DNA of 64,000 bases from Epiperipatus broadwayi. Its lineage: Eukaryota > Onychophora > Udeonychophora > Euonychophora > Peripatidae. The translations under genes and the position numbers were made by a program. Numbering within the stretch: position 1 is the stretch's first letter; every line of letters starts with the position of its first letter. The notes beneath the pieces were generated by a model, which was not told the origin of the DNA, did not search any database, and was given only the letters and a program-made list of their open reading frames with translations. Where the stretch lies: positions 248,001 to 312,000 of the forward strand of contig JAQFVV010000182.1 of assembly GCA_028023455.1 (NCBI GenBank). The letters run 5' to 3'. This document shows positions 61,340 to 64,000 of the stretch, in pieces.

Positions 61340-62310
61340 TAAATGGAAATGATTGTTTTATAAATTAAATAAAAAGCAACCTAGCCCTTGGGGCTCTTAT
61401 ATAAAAAAGTCAGATGAAATATAGATAAGAAAACAAAAATAAATTAGATGTCCAATAGAAGCAGCAATGAAGGCTTGGACCGTAATAAAAATTTGGAACA
61501 GGAAACCATTGTTCAGTAAATCTGGACACTTGGTATAAAAAAATATTGAAATTAAAAACAATTCCAGCTTGATTTATTTTGAGAAGAGTGATAAGACGCA
61601 CTTGTCACTCTCTCTTTTAATCAAATAAAATGACTGATGAATTATGAATGGTACTATTGCAGACCCCGAATCATATGGGATCTGCAATCAAATAGTACCA
61701 GGATTGAACCAGCTAAGGCCACCTCCAGAACAGCAGACCGGTCTTCCAATAGAGACATCATGGGAATTGGCACCAGGAATTGGGATTCTTCTACTGTAAG
61801 ATATGAACTGTAAAATTTAAAAGTAATTAAGAAATTTCATCAAGATTTGACAAGCTTTTAATATTCAGCTAACCTAAATTGTAAAAATGAACTTTTATCT
61901 GACTTTTAAGTTTTCAATTTAATTATTAATGTTTAATTTTTATACATTTAAGTTTGCTAATTTAATCATTTCCATTTTTCTTTATTATTAATATTTATTG
62001 TATAAATTATTTAAATGCATTAAATTTAAGTTGGGTATAGATGCTTGCATAGATTCGTTAATGTTTAATTATGTTTTTATTTTTATATTTGATTAAAATA
62101 TATAGACATTCAGTAAATAATAATACCTTACATTGAGCATCTAAAATGTATTTATTCGGATGTCTTTTAAGCTATTGGTGTCAATGTGGCATCTTATGAT
62201 GAATGCCATTGGATTTCTTGTAAATTTCCCTCTGCAATTCCATCAATGACTTTATATTTTGAAATGTTTTTAACCATGTAATCTATGTAGCTGATCTATA
62301 CTCAACATTA
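61340..62310. repeat. Unclassified repeat family, copy II (internally deleted)
   Basis: Begins 'aaatggaaatgattgtttt' with 'agcccttgggg' at 61384. It has the 'gacatcatgggaatt' segment at about 61750, the 5' part of the last block (62013-62066, 'catagattcgtt') and its end (62262-62310, 'gtaatctatgtagctgat'). The middle is missing. It carries the hairpin at 61650. Confidence 0.6.
61650..61699. repeat. 50-base hairpin inside repeat copy II
   Basis: GGTACTATT pairs with AATAGTACC, GCAGA with TCTGC and CCC with GGG, with a four-base bulge and a small loop. The stem is more GC-rich than the surroundings. Confidence 0.85.
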
Positions 62311-62351
62311 AAAAACAAACTATTATAAAATTCATCTCTGCGAACTTATAT

Positions 62352-62870
62352 AAATGTTAAATTTAAGTCGGACATGAATGGTTGCATAGATTTGCAAAGT
62401 TATGTTAGTTTAAGGGAGGGTAATTTTAGGTTATTTGTTTCATAGTTAAATTGGGTCAATGGATTGGATATATTGGTGTCATTAGTAGTTGTAGTATGAG
62501 ATTTGCTACATGCAGGATCGCATTATATGCCGCACACCTCCTTTTTGCCTATGGAATGGGATAGTAAGACGGTAAACGCAGTTCCTTCCTATGGAGTTTT
62601 TTTTATTGCTCTTCTCATCAGACAGATGTAGCATTCCTGTCTGGATGAGAGTCAATGTCTTCTATAACCATGCTATTCAGATGTACATTCCTGACAGTAT
62701 GGTATTTGTGCTGTCGTATTCATACTGCATTGAATACATCGATATATCAGATGGATTGACGTTGGATTGGCTGCGAATCTTTGGCCTAAAATTAAATCAG
62801 GGATAGAATATTTTCTTTTCAAATGCAATCTATGTAGTTTATTCATACTCGACACTCTAATAAATATTAA
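62352..62870. repeat. Unclassified repeat family, copy III (3' block only)
   Basis: A close match to 59608-60110. A 71-codon plus frame (62591-62806) and a 67-codon minus frame (62673-62876) correspond to frames in copy I; the plus one is broken there by a one-base shift near 59922. Which strand, if any, was coding is unclear. Confidence 0.75.
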
Positions 62871-63001
62871 ATTCATCTGTGTGAACTTTTAAAATAAAAT
62901 AAAAACAGTTAAATTGTAAATTAAAATCTAAAGTAAAATAAGTTATAATGTTTTGTAAAAAATAAAGGTTAGACTAAAATAATAATGCTAAATTTTATAT
63001 A

Positions 63002-64000
63002 TACACCTGGGTCTCATTTTACGCAGATTTATTTAATGCAATTTTGAAGTTATGCGATTCATGTTTCTTCGGAAGTCAAACTCTGATAATGTGCTATTAC
63101 TTTAAATAATAAATTTCGTGCACTTATGTCATATTGAAAGTAATAGCACATTATTGGAATTTGACTTTCATCTTAGTAATTTCAATATTTTCAGTGCTTT
63201 ATAATAATAAGATTTTATGCAATAATGAAATTAAAATCATGATTTCCACATTTTATGTATACCCACATTAAATTTTACAAGATTATAATGTAAATTTGTT
63301 CAAACATTGTGCGTGTTAATTTTGCATTTTAAATCACATTCTGTTTTTGCTTTTTAAAAAAAAACGTAATCAATTATTAATTATTTAGTGTCCACAAGTT
63401 TATTTTTAATTATTTTCTTATTAATGACACTAATCACAAACATGCTCTTAAATTCCAACGAGAGCTAAATGGTTGTATGTCTAGATATCGCGAGCTTCAT
63501 AAACAATTAATAAAATCATCGTCTCAAAGATTAATTACTAATTACATTGTCACCAGAAAACCATTAACGCAACATGAGAGTGAAGTTGGTGCTAGTTGTA
63601 TTTCCTCTTGTGAAGAATCTGATTTTTTACCAGCTTGCAAACAAACCTATTTATTGGCAAGTAGCGATAATAATTAAAACATGTATAAAAAAATGTCAAT
63701 TACTGTACTGTAAATTATGCATAAAAATATATTGTTTTGAATAAAATTAAATATTATAGTTAAAAAAAGTTTGTCTTGTATCAATTTTTTTCAAATTTGA
63801 AATTTTTTATTAGTCTTATTTTATTTCCTTATTTTTTTTTTTGTGCAAATTTTAAAGTAATTTTACGTTGGTGCTTTGCTTTTATGCGATTTTTGAAAAA
63901 TCACAGTCGGTATCCCCTCTTTTTCAAGGTAAGTTACGTCTATTTTTGTGCAATTTCTTTTGCACTTGTTTTCTGAGGAACCTATCTATCACATAAAATG
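63002..64000. mobile_element. TIR DNA transposon family TACACCTGGG, copy 3 (runs off window)
   Basis: Starts TACACCTGGGTCTC after a TA (63000-63001). The window ends at 'acataaaatg', just before the expected right terminus. The interior is very close to copy 1 over long stretches and includes the ~31-bp internal hairpin (about 63074-63168). It is the fullest copy of the decayed protein tail. Confidence 0.8.
63477..63677 (+). pseudogene. Transposase-tail-like frame in TIR copy 3
   Basis: A 66-codon frame with YRELHKQLIKSSSQRLITNY, then CEESDFLPACK. The same residues, with changes, occur in copy 2 (ELHKQLVKSS, CDESDFLPVHK), so this was probably protein in the ancestor. The coding-like run continues upstream of the ATG (ALKFQRELNGC), so the ATG is internal. 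A pogo/Tigger-type C-terminal region is possible given TA targets, but no DDE motif is present to prove it. Confidence 0.35.

Overview
The window is animal nuclear DNA, strongly AT-rich (by eye about three quarters A+T or more). It has no operons or bacterial-type genes, no long intact host ORF, many microsatellites and a dense layer of transposon relics. A decayed cox1 copy (NUMT) that reads best with TGA as tryptophan points to an invertebrate. Its 'WSVKITA' stretch is common in mollusc and other spiralian COX1, so a lophotrochozoan, perhaps a mollusc, is my best but weak guess.

Layout. 680-9100 holds two decayed copies of one non-LTR retrotransposon family (LINE-A and LINE-B, both plus strand), each with a CCHC zinc knuckle ORF1 and an APE-type endonuclease; LINE-B also keeps RT blocks with YMDD. 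A T-rich tandem block lies between them. 9100-22990 is mostly plain AT-rich sequence. It contains a TTAA-flanked non-autonomous element, a CpG-containing pocket with a CRE-like pair and a 5' splice site (14.3-14.7 kb), and a possible short first coding exon near 19.6 kb. This pair is the only hint of a host gene. 22990-23824 is the cox1 NUMT. 25270-25463 is a small hAT element with a perfect 8-bp target duplication.

30339-32582 is a nearly complete Penelope-like element (RT plus GIY-YIG nuclease, minus strand). It is bounded by almost identical ~170-bp inverted repeats, each carrying a hammerhead-ribozyme-like fold. 34718-35164 is a foldback element. 38460-42365 is an old tandem segmental duplication in which one copy carries a TTAA element and the other shows the matching empty site. 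42771-42904 is a long hairpin.

44161 and 54427 carry two copies of a very short SINE that is little more than a tRNA-Val-like body plus an A tail. 44.6-45.0 kb holds a LINE C-terminal relic. Three copies of a TIR transposon start at 26554, 47076 and 63002; the last runs off the window. A third TTAA element lies at 49534-50628. 52400-54330, which looks empty, is a fossil hAT transposase of the ZNF862-like type on the minus strand. 55938-56490 is a pure GACA/GATA array. 57090-57610 is a fragment of a second Penelope-like GIY-YIG protein. 58.7-62.9 kb holds repeated copies of an unclassified repeat. The elements do not act together as a pathway; the window reads as a transposon graveyard with a few young insertions.
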